From Oceanobacillus arenosus (GTDB lineage: Bacteria; Bacillota; Bacilli; Bacillales; Amphibacillaceae), in the NCBI RefSeq assembly GCF_003369575.1, contig NZ_PIOC01000011.1, positions 1 through 54,775 on the forward strand: DNA of 54,775 nucleotides, in the 5' to 3' direction. Both the position numbers and the translations under genes were made by a program. The notes under the pieces were generated by a model. The model ran no database searches. It saw only the letters and a list, made by a program, of their open reading frames with translations, and had not been told where the DNA came from. Below are positions 35,845-45,679 of this stretch, one piece after another. Position 1 is the first letter of the stretch. Every line of letters starts with the position of its first letter.

Positions 35845-36951
35845 ATGACAATAAAGGAAAAGTACATACCTGGACTAGAAGGGGTTATCGCATCAGAGAC
35901 TGCAATTTCATTTCTTGATACCGTACAGGAAAAAATAATCATTAAAGGTCAAGATTTGATAGCGCTATCAAAAAGTAATGATTATCTTGATGTTGTGAAC
36001 CTGTTATTAGAGGGGGAACTCCCAAGTTCGTCTGAAAAAGCAGTTTTAGAGGATAAGCTTAAAAAAGACTATGATTTACCAGATGCGGTAATTGAGCTAT
36101 TAAAGCTTTTGCCAAAACAAACACACCCGATGGATGCACAACGCACCGGTATTTCGATGCTTGCGGGCTATGACGATAATCTCGATGACAGGTCGCCTAG
36201 TGCTAATAAACATCGAGCATTCCAGATTTTAGGAAAGCTCCCAACATTAACCGTTAATAGTTATCGGGTGTTGCAGGGACAAGAGATTGTTGCACCTAAA
36301 CCAGATTTATCCTATAGCGCGAATTTTTTATCAATGATAACAGGAAAACTCCCGACAGAACTGGAAACGAAGACTTTTGACCAATTACTTCTATTATATA
36401 GCGAACATGAAATGCCGAATTCAACGTTTACAGCAAGGGTGATTGCTTCGACCCAATCTGATATTTACGGTGCATTGACAGGTGCAGTTGCTTCCTTAAA
36501 AGGGAATTTACATGGTGGAGCGAATGAAGCGGTAATGCACATGTTAAACGAAGCAAAGTCAGTTGCTGAATTTGAAGAATTAATGTTGAAAAAGCTGCAA
36601 AAGAAGGAAAAAATTATGGGATTCGGACATCGCGTGTATATGAAGAAGATGGATCCAAGAGCATTAATTGTGAAAGATGCATTAAAGGAATTATCAGCAA
36701 AAACAGGTGATAATCAATTGCTGGAAATGTGTGAAGCTGGAGAAAGATTGATGGAAAGCGAGAAAGGGCTTTATCCGAATTTGGATTATTATGCTGCACC
36801 AGTTTATTGGATGCTCGGTATTCCAATCCCATTGTATACGCCAATCTTCTTTAGTGCACGAGCCGCTGGTCTCTGTGCCCATGTCATTGAGCAGCATGAA
36901 AATAATCGAATCTTTAGACCAAGGGTTAATTATATCGGCAAGGCTTACTAG
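35845..36951 (+). CDS. prpC: Citrate/2-methylcitrate synthase
   Basis: Condenses propionyl-CoA (or acetyl-CoA) with oxaloacetate. 368 aa, typical for the short Gram-positive MmgD/PrpC/CitA enzymes. The catalytic triad is present: His223 (NLHGG), His262 (GFGHRVY) and Asp314 (PNLDYYA). AGAGGAGGG precedes the ATG. First gene of a three-gene operon with prpD and prpB homologues, matching mmgD-mmgE-mmgF (yqiQ) in Bacillus subtilis, which argues for the 2-methylcitrate cycle. No acyl-CoA dehydrogenase or thiolase genes (mmgABC) accompany it. Confidence 0.9.
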   Translation: MTIKEKYIPGLEGVIASETAISFLDTVQEKIIIKGQDLIALSKSNDYLDVVNLLLEGELPSSSEKAVLEDKLKKDYDLPDAVIELLKLLPKQTHPMDAQRTGISMLAGYDDNLDDRSPSANKHRAFQILGKLPTLTVNSYRVLQGQEIVAPKPDLSYSANFLSMITGKLPTELETKTFDQLLLLYSEHEMPNSTFTARVIASTQSDIYGALTGAVASLKGNLHGGANEAVMHMLNEAKSVAEFEELMLKKLQKKEKIMGFGHRVYMKKMDPRALIVKDALKELSAKTGDNQLLEMCEAGERLMESEKGLYPNLDYYAAPVYWMLGIPIPLYTPIFFSARAAGLCAHVIEQHENNRIFRPRVNYIGKAY

Positions 36952-36981
36952 TGTATTGCATCAATGGAAAGGATGAATGGG

Positions 36982-38418
36982 ATGATAAATGTTGAAGAAC
37001 AGAAGAAAACAGACGAACTGATTGAGAGAATTACCGATTATGTATTAAATAAAGAGATCACGAGTGAGGAGGCATTTTTAACTGCTCGTTATGTTTTAGT
37101 AGATACGATTGGCTGCGGGATTCTTGCACTTAATTATCCGGAATGTACGAAGCTTTTAGGTCCAATTGTACCGGGAACAGTAGTGCCCAATGGTGCCCGG
37201 GTTCCAGGAACTCCCTATGTACTTGATCCAGTTCAAGCGGCATTCAATATTGGGACGATGATTCGCTGGCTTGATTATAATGATACATGGCTTGCAGCGG
37301 AATGGGGTCATCCTTCCGATAATTTAGGGGGAATCCTTGCTGTGGCGGATTATATTAGTCGAGAACGTTTAGCAAAAGGCGGGGAACCGCTTCTCGTACA
37401 AGAAGTGCTGGAAATGGTGATCAAAGCACATGAAATTCAAGGTGTATTGGCACTAGAAAATAGTTTAAATCGCGTGGGCTTGGACCATGTCTTATATGTA
37501 AAAATCGCGACAACAGCCGTTGTGACAAAAATGCTTGGTGGCGGAAGAGAAGAAATTAACAACGCATTATCAAATGCTTGGATTGATAATTCTAGTTTAC
37601 GTACCTATCGCCATGCACCGAACACAGGATCCCGCAAATCATGGGCTGCAGGTGATGCGACAAGCAGGGGAGTTCGGCTTGCAATGATGGCTATGAAAGG
37701 TGAGATGGGTTATCCAACCGCATTAACTGCGCCGGGATGGGGATTCCAGGATGTTTTATTTAACAAACAGGAAGTCATTACGAAGCAGTCTTATGAAAGT
37801 TATGTTATGGAAAATGTCTTATTTAAGGTTTCCTATCCAGCAGAATTCCATGCTCAAACCGCCGCAGAAGCAGCGGTCCAGCTTCATCCAGAAGTCGCCC
37901 ATCGACTGAATGAAATCGACCAGATTACGATTACAACGCATGAGTCCGCGATTCGGATTATTGATAAGAAGGGACCTCTTCATAATCCTGCTGACCGTGA
38001 TCATTGTATTCAGTACATCACAGCGATTGGACTGTTAAAAGGGGATATTCGTGCAGAAGATTATGAGGATGATGTTGCTGCGAATCAGGTAATCGACGAG
38101 CTTCGGGATAAGATGGTTGTTGTTGAGAATAAGCAATATACAAAAGACTATCTTGATCCAACAAAGCGATCAATCGCAAATGCGGTTCAAGTACATTTTA
38201 AAGACGGAACAGTAACAGAAGAAATTGTATGTGAATACCCATTAGGGCATAGGTTCCGCCGCGAGGAAGCAATTCCTAAAATATTGCGGAAGTTTTCAGC
38301 AAATCTTTCAACACATTATACGGAAAAGAAACGAAAGAAAATAGAAGAAGCAACAAGTGATTATGATAAGCTTACCACATTAAGTGTAAATGAATTTATG
38401 GAGCTTTTCATTGACTAG
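36982..38418 (+). CDS. prpD: 2-methylcitrate dehydratase (MmgE/PrpD family)
   Basis: Dehydrates 2-methylcitrate toward 2-methyl-cis-aconitate in propionyl-CoA breakdown. About 478 aa from the ATG at 36982, nine bases after GGAAAGGA; ATGs at 36964 and 36973 are also in frame but overlap that site. MmgE/PrpD blocks include [30 protein letters not shown] and [14 protein letters not shown]. It follows the synthase by 30 bases and precedes the lyase by 24 bases, consistent with one operon. Confidence 0.92.
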   Translation: MINVEEQKKTDELIERITDYVLNKEITSEEAFLTARYVLVDTIGCGILALNYPECTKLLGPIVPGTVVPNGARVPGTPYVLDPVQAAFNIGTMIRWLDYNDTWLAAEWGHPSDNLGGILAVADYISRERLAKGGEPLLVQEVLEMVIKAHEIQGVLALENSLNRVGLDHVLYVKIATTAVVTKMLGGGREEINNALSNAWIDNSSLRTYRHAPNTGSRKSWAAGDATSRGVRLAMMAMKGEMGYPTALTAPGWGFQDVLFNKQEVITKQSYESYVMENVLFKVSYPAEFHAQTAAEAAVQLHPEVAHRLNEIDQITITTHESAIRIIDKKGPLHNPADRDHCIQYITAIGLLKGDIRAEDYEDDVAANQVIDELRDKMVVVENKQYTKDYLDPTKRSIANAVQVHFKDGTVTEEIVCEYPLGHRFRREEAIPKILRKFSANLSTHYTEKKRKKIEEATSDYDKLTTLSVNEFMELFID

Positions 38419-38442
38419 AAGATAGAAGGAGCTGGATATGAA

Positions 38443-39339
38443 ATGGCATGGATTGTTGATAAACCGTTAACACAAGTCGAATTGGCAGCGCAATTCACTG
38501 CACTGATTCAGGATACAAAAATTTTACAAATTCCTGGTGCCCATGATGCAATGGCAGCACTAATCGCAAAGGAATCTGGATTCTCGGTACTTTACTTATC
38601 AGGGGCTGCTTATACAGCAAGTCGAGGATTACCAGATCTTGGAATTGTCACCTCAACAGAAGTAGCAGAACGAGCGAGGGACCTTATCAGGGCGACAAAC
38701 CTGCCTTTACTTGTCGATATTGATACTGGATTCGGTGGGGTACTCAATGCTGCACGTACGGCGAGGGAAATGGTCGAAGCGAATGTCGCTGCTGTACAAA
38801 TCGAGGACCAACAGCTTCCAAAAAAATGTGGTCATTTAAATGGGAAAAACCTTGTAACAACGGAAGAGATGGTACAAAAGATTAAAGCAATTAAAGAAGT
38901 AGCACCAACGTTGGTTGTCGTAGCACGAACAGATGCTAGGGCAGTGGAAGGGATAGAAGCGGCCGTTGCGAGGGCAGAAGCCTATATTCTAGCTGGAGCG
39001 GATGCGATTTTTCCGGAAGCACTGCAAACGGAGGAAGAATTTCGGTTATTTGCTGAAAAAATAGATGTTCCGCTACTTGCGAATATGACAGAGTTTGGCA
39101 AGACACCGTTTATCACTGCGGAAGCATTTGAAGAGATGGGTTTTCGCATGGTAATTTATCCTGTTACCTCTTTAAGAGTTGCTGCAAAAGCATATGAACG
39201 GGTTTTCCAACGAATTAAAGAACGAGGCTCACAAGAAGAAGCCGTTCCTGATATGCAAACGAGGAAAGAGTTGTATAAGACGATAAGTTATGATGATTTT
39301 GAGGAATTGGATAGCAGTATTGCGAAGACGGTGTTGTAA
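38443..39339 (+). CDS. prpB: 2-methylisocitrate lyase
   Basis: Cleaves 2-methylisocitrate into pyruvate and succinate, ending the methylcitrate cycle. 298 aa of the isocitrate lyase/PEP mutase superfamily. Family residues include GAHDAMAALIA at the start, the metal region DIDTGFGG, and the active-site loop QLPKKCGHLNGK, whose cysteine is the general acid in PrpB. AGAAGGA precedes the ATG by 12 bases. Last gene of the operon, followed by a hairpin and then repeat B. Confidence 0.92.
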   Translation: MAWIVDKPLTQVELAAQFTALIQDTKILQIPGAHDAMAALIAKESGFSVLYLSGAAYTASRGLPDLGIVTSTEVAERARDLIRATNLPLLVDIDTGFGGVLNAARTAREMVEANVAAVQIEDQQLPKKCGHLNGKNLVTTEEMVQKIKAIKEVAPTLVVVARTDARAVEGIEAAVARAEAYILAGADAIFPEALQTEEEFRLFAEKIDVPLLANMTEFGKTPFITAEAFEEMGFRMVIYPVTSLRVAAKAYERVFQRIKERGSQEEAVPDMQTRKELYKTISYDDFEELDSSIAKTVL

Positions 39340-39354
39340 TTATTTACTAATGAA

Positions 39355-39386
39355 GGAATCAGTGGGTGGACTGCTGATTCTTTTAA
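39355..39386 (+). terminator. Terminator of the methylcitrate operon
   Basis: GAATCAG (39357-39363) pairs with CTGATTC (39374-39380), followed by TTTTAAC; a short but well-placed hairpin 15 bases after the prpB stop. Confidence 0.65.
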
Positions 39387-39429
39387 CATTTCTAATGATT
39401 TGTTGGTATTTATATAACTAAGTTAGGAG

Positions 39430-39596
39430 CAAAGTTGATTTCCGCTGCGGGCAGTCGCTTTCCGCGGGAAGAAGAGCCTAGGTGAGACAACGAAGCGCGA
39501 TAGCGCGAGTTGGCTCACCAGCTCCCCGCGGAAAGCGTAGTGTATTTCTGGAGCGACTGGCCGAAGAGCCCTTAGCGCATTTAACTAATCCGCACT
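39430..39596 (-). repeat. Repeat B, copy 2
   Basis: Its reverse complement matches 11611-11770 with the same ordered blocks. This copy has intact GC-rich flanks (TTTCCGCTGCGGGCAGTCGC and CCCGCGGAAAGCG) that can pair with each other, giving a long hairpin with a GCGCGATAGCGCG core. Confidence 0.75.
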
Positions 39597-39739
39597 TTAT
39601 ATCAATATCTAATTACATCCTATCATATAAGCGTACCTAAAGTTGTCACTCTTAGGCTTTGTGATAGAAGAGTTTTCTAATCAACCAGCAATCTAAAAAC
39701 CTACCTTATAAATAGTTCGACGAAAAGGAGCTTATTCCA

Positions 39740-40708
39740 ATGGAAAATTCAATAGCTAAACGGCTGAAGCAGCAAATGAAAATTCCAGTTATCATGGCAC
39801 CGATGTTTTTAATATCCAATCCGGAAATGGTAATCCGTGCATGTGAGGCGGGGATTATCGGGACTTTTCCTGCACTTAATGCACGAAGCACGGAGATTCT
39901 TGATCAGTGGATGTTAGGAATAAACGATGAGTTAAAAAAGCTAAAGGCAGAAAAATCGGAGAAAAAAATAGCGCCATGGGGAATCAATTTTATCAGTCAT
40001 AAATCCAATAAACGTTTTGCGCATGATCTCCAATTAATTGAAAAGCATCAGCCGCCGATTGTTATCACATCACTAGGCGACCCGAGTCCAGTGGTAGACA
40101 TCGTCCATCAATATAAGGGACTTGTTTTTTCTGATGTGACCACAATTAGATTTGCCAAAAAGGCGTTAGAAAAGGGCAGTGATGGACTTATTCTTGTTGC
40201 AAATGGAGCGGGTGGCCATGGTGGAACTCTAAATCCGATTGCCTTTGTCCATGAAGTGAGGGAGTTTTTTGCTGGGCCTGTTATATTGGGTGGAGGCATG
40301 TCGAAGGGAGAGGACATTCTTGCAGCCGAAATACTTGGTGCAGATTTTGCATATATTGGAACACATTTCATTGTTGCCGAGGAGAGTGATGCTACAAAGC
40401 AATATAAGGTAATGACGACTACTTCAACAATTGAAGATATCATTTATACCCCAGCATTTAGTGGAATTCCCGCAAATTACTTGATTCCTAGTATTGTAAA
40501 TTCTGGACTAGATCCTAGTACCCTACCTGAAAAAGGGAAAATTGATTTAGCCGAATTAGAAAATCCAGATCTCCATGCCTGGAAGGATATTTTAGGTGCA
40601 GGTCAGGGTGTTGGCGGAAATAAGAAGATTCAATCCGTTGCTAATTTAACAAGTGAGCTAATAGAACATTATGAAGATGCAAAGCAAAAGATCGTTCATA
40701 ATTATTAA
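39740..40708 (+). CDS. Nitronate monooxygenase-like flavoprotein
   Basis: 322-aa TIM-barrel flavoprotein of the nitronate monooxygenase (2-nitropropane dioxygenase) family. The FMN/substrate motif ANGAGGHGG, the glycine-rich GGGMSKGED phosphate site and the IPVIMAPMFLISN start are all present. Members oxidise toxic nitronates such as propionate-3-nitronate, but many relatives act as enoyl-reductase-like enzymes, so the substrate is uncertain. AAAAGGA precedes the ATG. 54 bases ahead of an enoyl-CoA hydratase gene, suggesting the pair acts on acyl-CoA compounds or is simply co-transcribed. Confidence 0.85.
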   Translation: MENSIAKRLKQQMKIPVIMAPMFLISNPEMVIRACEAGIIGTFPALNARSTEILDQWMLGINDELKKLKAEKSEKKIAPWGINFISHKSNKRFAHDLQLIEKHQPPIVITSLGDPSPVVDIVHQYKGLVFSDVTTIRFAKKALEKGSDGLILVANGAGGHGGTLNPIAFVHEVREFFAGPVILGGGMSKGEDILAAEILGADFAYIGTHFIVAEESDATKQYKVMTTTSTIEDIIYTPAFSGIPANYLIPSIVNSGLDPSTLPEKGKIDLAELENPDLHAWKDILGAGQGVGGNKKIQSVANLTSELIEHYEDAKQKIVHNY

Positions 40709-40762
40709 GCATAAACCAAGCGGTAAATATTTCGGTGGAATATGAATAGATGAGGTGTTGAT

Positions 40763-41539
40763 ATGTCTCAATTGGTAAATGTAAGAATAGAAAACAAAAT
40801 TGCCTATTTAGCCATGAACAGACCGGAAAAACGAAATGCATTATCGGTCGGGATGGCAAATGAACTATTAGAAGCGTTGCTTGCATCAGACCAGAATGAA
40901 AAGGTCAACGTAATAATTCTCTCTGGAGAAGGAAATGCTTTCTCTGCGGGTGGCGATCTAGAAACATTAAGTCAATTAAACGATTCACACGAAATCATGA
41001 AGTATATGAAACAGGCTATGGACGTAATAGAAACGATAAGGAAGCTTGATAAATACGTCATCAGTGCGGTACATGGATTTGCGGCTGGAGCAGGCTTCAG
41101 TATTGCACTTGCAGCTGATTTCATTGTCGCAAGTCCGGAAGCAAGATTTATAAGCAGTTTCACCAATGTAGGTATTATCCCAGATTTAGGCATGATAAAA
41201 GCATTAACGGAAAGGCTGCCATCAGGCCTCGTGAAAGAATGGGTTTCTTCTGGAAAGTCGGTATCTGCAAAGGAAGCATATGAAAGAGGACTCGTCAACC
41301 GGCTTGTAGAAGGTGATTTATTAACAGAAGCCGCAAACTATGCGCAATTTATTGTCGATGGTCCACCACTTGCAAATCGGTTCGTAAAACAGCTAGTCAA
41401 TCATGCAGATGAATTAACAAATGAAACGAATCGTTTGCAGGAGACTGCCATACAGACATTGCTACTGCAGACTGGTGACAATAAGGAAGGAATACGAGCT
41501 TTCTTTGATAAGAGGAGACCTGTGTTTAAAGGGAAATAG
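40763..41539 (+). CDS. Enoyl-CoA hydratase/isomerase family protein
   Basis: 258-aa crotonase-fold protein. The start NRPEKRNALSVGM, the oxyanion-hole blocks SAGGDL and HGFAAGAGFSIALAAD, and the region ARFISSFTNVGIIPDLG are typical. The catalytic glutamate positions of true hydratases are not both evident (the FTNVGIIPDLG loop has none), so an isomerase or other crotonase activity is possible. It follows the nitronate monooxygenase-like gene and ends before a terminator. Confidence 0.85.
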   Translation: MSQLVNVRIENKIAYLAMNRPEKRNALSVGMANELLEALLASDQNEKVNVIILSGEGNAFSAGGDLETLSQLNDSHEIMKYMKQAMDVIETIRKLDKYVISAVHGFAAGAGFSIALAADFIVASPEARFISSFTNVGIIPDLGMIKALTERLPSGLVKEWVSSGKSVSAKEAYERGLVNRLVEGDLLTEAANYAQFIVDGPPLANRFVKQLVNHADELTNETNRLQETAIQTLLLQTGDNKEGIRAFFDKRRPVFKGK

Positions 41540-41593
41540 AACAAGGGGTTCATTATTGTTGCACAGTCTCAATAAAAATCAATTCAATTAGGG

Positions 41594-41622
41594 CCCCTTC
41601 CCATCTGAAGGGGATTTTTCTT
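41594..41622 (+). terminator. Rho-independent terminator after the enoyl-CoA hydratase gene
   Basis: CCCCTTC and GAAGGGG form a stem with a six-base loop, followed by ATTTTTCTTTCT. Confidence 0.82.
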
Positions 41623-41710
41623 TCTGCAAACTCGAAAAATCAGAATATTGGCTGCAATTCTACTATATTGCTATAATTATCGAAGCAGATGTAATTCTGG
41701 AGGTGAATCA

Positions 41711-43075
41711 ATGCTTCGTCTAATCAGTCCATACCGAAACGAAATACTAGAAACAGTCCTTGAAAATCTCTATTATTGCTTAGTTATTGTCGATGCTGAA
41801 GGCCGGATTATTTATTTAAACGATCATTATTGTAACTTCCTCGAAGTTAAAAGAGAGGATGCAATAGGAAAGCACGTTGCCGACGTGATTGAAAATTCAA
41901 GGATGCACCTCGTCGCAAGTACAGGGAAGGATGAAATAGCAGATTTACAGTACATACGTGGGAACCATATGATTGCCAATCGAGTTGCAGTGCGTGCAAA
42001 TGAGAGTGTGGTTGGAGCAGTTGGGATTGTTCTTTTTCGTGATACGAAAGAATGGATGAACATGAATAGTCACATAAAAGAGTTATTATTCGAATTAGAG
42101 GATTATCGGAATCAGTTAAATGACCGTTACGGAACTACTTATTCCCTGCATGATATCATTGGGAATTCTCCACAAATAACGGAATTGAAAACGAAAATTA
42201 AAAAGATCGCACCGAGTGATGCTTCCGTACTAATCAGAGGGGAGAGTGGCACGGGTAAGGAACTTGTCGCTCATAGTATTCATCATTTAAGTGAACGACA
42301 TACAAAACCATTTGTATCGATTAATTGTGCCTCAATCCCTGAGCATTTACTTGAGTCAGAGCTATTTGGTTATAAGGAAGGTGCTTTTACAGGGGCAAAA
42401 AAGGGTGGAAAGCTAGGAAAATTCCAGCTTGCAGATGGGGGAACATTGTTCTTAGATGAAATCGGTGATATGCCAGTAAATGCGCAGGTGAAAATACTCA
42501 GAGCTTTACAGGAAGGAGAAGTGGAAGCAATTGGTGCCGTTCAACCAGAGAAAGTCGATGTTAGAATTATTACGGCAACTAATCAGCCACTAGAGAAACT
42601 AATCGAGGAACAGCGGTTTAGAGAGGATCTGTTTTATCGAATAAATGTAATTCAGATGCAGACACCGTCACTTAGGGAAAGACCTGAGGATATTCGAGTA
42701 TTAGCAAAATACATTCTTCAGAAGATAACAAATGTAACTGGCAAGCGTGTGCTTGATTTTGATACGAAGGTATTGGATTATTTTATGCGCTACACATGGC
42801 CGGGCAATATCCGAGAGTTAGAAAATGTTATTGAGTCTGCAGTGCATTTAACAAACACGGAGAAGATACATTTAGAGGACCTTCCTGATCACTTGCAGCT
42901 AGATGCAGTAGCGAATGAGAATAGTGGCACATTAAAGGAGATTATTGAGCAAACGGAAAAATTGGCAATAGAACGTACACTGAAAAAAGCAAATGGGGAC
43001 AAGCAAGCTGCAGCGAAATTATTGGGAATCGGAAAATCAAGCTTATATGATAAAATAAATAAATATGATCTTTGA
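41711..43075 (+). CDS. Sigma-54-dependent activator with PAS domain
   Basis: 454 aa from the ATG at 41711, which follows GGAGGTG; the longer frame upstream is not plausible. An N-terminal PAS sensor domain spans about residues 12-115. The AAA+ sigma-54 interaction domain follows, with Walker A GESGTGKE at 177-184, the sigma-54 contact loop GAFTGA at 224-229 and Walker B FLDEIGD. A Fis-type helix-turn-helix ends the protein (KQAAAKLLGIGKSSLYDKI). It is upstream of, and separately transcribed from, a ketone-body operon with a -24/-12 promoter, so it almost surely activates that operon. The ligand may be 3-hydroxybutyrate, acetoacetate or a CoA ester, as with HbuR-type regulators in the Bacillus cereus group. 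Confidence 0.9.
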   Translation: MLRLISPYRNEILETVLENLYYCLVIVDAEGRIIYLNDHYCNFLEVKREDAIGKHVADVIENSRMHLVASTGKDEIADLQYIRGNHMIANRVAVRANESVVGAVGIVLFRDTKEWMNMNSHIKELLFELEDYRNQLNDRYGTTYSLHDIIGNSPQITELKTKIKKIAPSDASVLIRGESGTGKELVAHSIHHLSERHTKPFVSINCASIPEHLLESELFGYKEGAFTGAKKGGKLGKFQLADGGTLFLDEIGDMPVNAQVKILRALQEGEVEAIGAVQPEKVDVRIITATNQPLEKLIEEQRFREDLFYRINVIQMQTPSLRERPEDIRVLAKYILQKITNVTGKRVLDFDTKVLDYFMRYTWPGNIRELENVIESAVHLTNTEKIHLEDLPDHLQLDAVANENSGTLKEIIEQTEKLAIERTLKKANGDKQAAAKLLGIGKSSLYDKINKYDL

Positions 43076-43088
43076 TTTCCACTAACAT

Positions 43089-43108
43089 GGAATTCATTCC
43101 GAAATTCC
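43089..43108. promoter_or_regulatory. Possible upstream activator site
   Basis: GGAATT...AATTCC imperfect inverted repeat 240 bases upstream of the sigma-54 promoter, a suitable distance for an enhancer-binding regulator. It overlaps the region just past the activator stop; assignment is tentative. Confidence 0.25.
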
Positions 43109-43166
43109 AGAATAAAAGTAATTAGTAGTTTTTGAAAAGGCTTACAATAATTTATTTAAAAAGAAT

Positions 43167-43211
43167 CATACCTATTCTCCAAGAATCTGGAAAGTAGGTA
43201 TGTTTTATTTT
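43167..43211 (+). terminator. Terminator of the sigma-54 activator gene
   Basis: CATACCTATTCTCC pairs with GGAAAGTAGGTATG (one mismatch plus G-T pairing) and runs into TTTTATTTTT. Confidence 0.8.
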
Positions 43212-43333
43212 TATCTAGATGAAAGATTCTAAAAAGCCTACCAACTTTAATAGTGCAAGTAAAGGCTGTCATCTCAAGATATAGCGCTAGCTAATAATAA
43301 CTTATAGATAATATTTAATTGTTTTTTCATAGT

Positions 43334-43349
43334 TGGCATGATTTTTGCA
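43334..43349 (+). promoter_or_regulatory. Sigma-54 (-24/-12) promoter of the ketone-body operon
   Basis: TGGCAT, five bases, then TTTGCA: the GG and GC dinucleotides (43335-43336 and 43347-43348) are separated by exactly ten bases as the sigma-54 consensus requires. Transcription should start near 43360, about 20 bases before the first gene. Confidence 0.85.
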
Positions 43350-43379
43350 AGTATATATTTGGAAGGGAGAGAAATTGTG

Positions 43380-44075
43380 ATGAAACAAATTTATACATCA
43401 TTTCATGAAGTAGTAAAAGACGTTACAGATGGATCGACACTCATGGTCGGTGGCTTCGGACTTGTTGGAATTCCGGAGAATCTTATTTTAGCACTCAGAG
43501 ATTCTGGGGTAAAACATTTAACGGTAATTTCTAATAATTGTGGTGTGGACGATTGGGGTCTGGGATTATTACTACAGAATAAGCAGATTGATAAAATGAT
43601 AGGCTCCTATGTTGGTGAAAATAAAGAGTTTGAGCATCAAGTTTTATCAGGTGAGTTAGAAGTTGAGCTTGTTCCACAAGGGACGCTTGCGGAGCGAATT
43701 CGTGCAGGTGGAGCAGGTATTCCTGCATTTTATACTCCAGCAGGGGTAGGAACCCCAATTGCAGAGGGAATTGAAGTGCGTACGTTTAATAATAAAGAAT
43801 ATTTGCTGCAAACCGCATTAAAGGCAGATTATAGCCTTGTTCGAGCAGCGGTTGGAGATACACAGGGAAATTTAATTTATAACAAAACAGCGCAAAACTT
43901 TAATCCAATCATTGCCGCGGCAGGAAATGTGACGATTGCTGAAGTAGAACGATTGGTTGAACCTGGTGACCTCCATCCAGCCCAAATTCATACACCGGGA
44001 ATTTATGTACAACGACTAATTGATGGCAAGCAAGAAAAACGAATCGAAAAGCTGACGTTAACACAGCTAGCATAG
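43380..44075 (+). CDS. scoA: 3-oxoacid CoA-transferase subunit A
   Basis: Alpha subunit of succinyl-CoA:acetoacetate (or acyl-CoA:acetate) CoA-transferase, which activates acetoacetate. 231 aa from the ATG at 43380 (the adjacent GTG 43377 is also possible) behind GGAAGGGAG; the longer frame runs into the sigma-54 promoter. It carries the CoA-transferase glycine motif [13 protein letters not shown] near residue 24 and [16 protein letters not shown] in the middle. First gene of a four-gene operon (scoA-scoB-hydroxybutyrate dehydrogenase-GntP permease), resembling the Bacillus subtilis yxjC-scoA-scoB-yxjF set in different order. Confidence 0.92.
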   Translation: MKQIYTSFHEVVKDVTDGSTLMVGGFGLVGIPENLILALRDSGVKHLTVISNNCGVDDWGLGLLLQNKQIDKMIGSYVGENKEFEHQVLSGELEVELVPQGTLAERIRAGGAGIPAFYTPAGVGTPIAEGIEVRTFNNKEYLLQTALKADYSLVRAAVGDTQGNLIYNKTAQNFNPIIAAAGNVTIAEVERLVEPGDLHPAQIHTPGIYVQRLIDGKQEKRIEKLTLTQLA

Positions 44076-44098
44076 TACTTAGATGGGGAGGAAACAAA

Positions 44099-44779
44099 GT
44101 GATAAAACAGAAACAGTTTGATAAGACACTTATTAGAGAAAGGATTGCCAAACGAGCAGAGCAAGAAATTGTAAGCGGTTCCTATGTGAATCTAGGAATT
44201 GGCATGCCAACGATGGTTGCGAATTATATTCAAACTGGAAAGGAAGTTGTGCTACAGTCGGAGAATGGTTTACTCGGTATTGGTAGATTTCCGTACGAGC
44301 AAGAAGTCGATCCTGATTTAATAAATGCTGGAAAAGAAACCGTAACAGCGATAACAGGTGCATCTTATTTCAGTAGTGCGGAGTCATTTGCAATGATCCG
44401 TGGAGGTCATATTGATCTCGCAATTCTAGGTGGCATGGAAGTTTCTGAAAAAGGCGATTTAGCGAATTGGATGATACCTGGAAAAATGATTAAGGGAATG
44501 GGCGGTGCAATGGATCTCGTCCACGGAGCGAAGAAAATCGTCGTGATTATGGACCATGTAAATAAACAGGGTGAGGCGAAAATCTTAAAAAGCTGCACAC
44601 TTCCACTAACAGGAAAAAATGTCGTCAATCGGATTATTACCGATCGTGCAGTTATTGATGTGGAGGATAAGGGGCTAGTGCTTGTTGAAGTTGCAGAAGG
44701 ATTTAGCATAGAAGAAATTATGGAATCGACAGAAGCAGCATTACATGTGAGTGAAAGCATTCAAATAGGTACGTATTAA
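44099..44779 (+). CDS. scoB: 3-oxoacid CoA-transferase subunit B
   Basis: Beta subunit of the CoA-transferase. 226 aa. The active-site glutamate that forms the CoA thioester is Glu55 in [10 protein letters not shown]. The GTG start follows GGGGAGG. Other signatures include [12 protein letters not shown] and [14 protein letters not shown]. It is 23 bases downstream of subunit A, with which it forms the active heteromer. Confidence 0.93.
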   Translation: MIKQKQFDKTLIRERIAKRAEQEIVSGSYVNLGIGMPTMVANYIQTGKEVVLQSENGLLGIGRFPYEQEVDPDLINAGKETVTAITGASYFSSAESFAMIRGGHIDLAILGGMEVSEKGDLANWMIPGKMIKGMGGAMDLVHGAKKIVVIMDHVNKQGEAKILKSCTLPLTGKNVVNRIITDRAVIDVEDKGLVLVEVAEGFSIEEIMESTEAALHVSESIQIGTY

Positions 44780-44798
44780 ATAAAGGGGGAAATATAAA

Positions 44799-45575
44799 GT
44801 GGTCAAAGATAAAGTAGTGTTTATAACTGGTGCTGCAAGTGGGATTGGGTATGAGATTGGCGTTTCATTTTTGAAAGATGGTGCGAAGGTAGCTTTCTCG
44901 GATATTAATGAAGAGAAGTTGTATGAAGTAACGGAACAATTACAAAATGAAGGTTATGATTGTTTTGGAATCAAATGTGATGTAACAAAGGAAGTAGAAT
45001 TACAGCAAGCGATTGATACGACTGTTGAAAAATATGGTAGGTTGGATGTTTTATTTAACAATGCGGGATTACAACATGTTGCAGATCTGGAGGATTTTCC
45101 AACAGATAAATATGAATTTATGATTAAGGTTATGTTAGTGGCTCCATTTATGGCAACGAAGTATGTGTTTCCAATCATGAAGAAACAAGGATCAGGACGA
45201 ATCTTAAATATGGCTTCGATTAATGGAGTAATCGGTTTTGCCGGAAAAGCAGCCTACAATAGTGCGAAGCATGGCGTCATTGGCTTAACGAAGGTAGCGG
45301 CATTAGAAGGGGCAGAACATGGGATTACGGTTAATGCGCTTTGTCCAGGATATGTTGACACACCGCTTGTCCGTGGTCAATTTGCTGATTTGGCAAAAAC
45401 CCGAAATGTACCGTTAGAAAGCGTACTTGAGGAAGTACTATATCCATTAGTACCACAAAAACGACTATTAGATGTACAGGAAGTTGCTGATTATGCGTTG
45501 TTCTTAGCAAGTGATAAGGCTAAGGGTGTGACTGGTCAAGCAGTCGTGATCGATGGTGGATATACGGCACAGTAA
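44799..45575 (+). CDS. 3-hydroxybutyrate dehydrogenase (short-chain dehydrogenase)
   Basis: NAD-dependent oxidation of (R)-3-hydroxybutyrate to acetoacetate. 258-aa SDR. Cofactor motif TGAASGIG is at residues 10-17, NNAG follows, and catalytic Tyr153 and Lys157 lie in YNSAK. The C-terminal half (KVAALEGAEHGITVNALCPGYVDTP pattern, seen as LEGAEHGITVNALCPGY) and the LVPQKRL segment match bacterial 3-hydroxybutyrate dehydrogenases. Its place between the CoA-transferase genes and a GntP permease supports this substrate. Confidence 0.88.
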   Translation: MVKDKVVFITGAASGIGYEIGVSFLKDGAKVAFSDINEEKLYEVTEQLQNEGYDCFGIKCDVTKEVELQQAIDTTVEKYGRLDVLFNNAGLQHVADLEDFPTDKYEFMIKVMLVAPFMATKYVFPIMKKQGSGRILNMASINGVIGFAGKAAYNSAKHGVIGLTKVAALEGAEHGITVNALCPGYVDTPLVRGQFADLAKTRNVPLESVLEEVLYPLVPQKRLLDVQEVADYALFLASDKAKGVTGQAVVIDGGYTAQ

Positions 45576-45679
45576 TGAAGAAGCAGTATATTTAATGCTT
45601 TTCTGACGGAAGTGTCTATGTAAAAAGAGAGAGACACTCGTAAAATCTGATTTATTGTTTCTAAACAAGGAGGGGTTTT

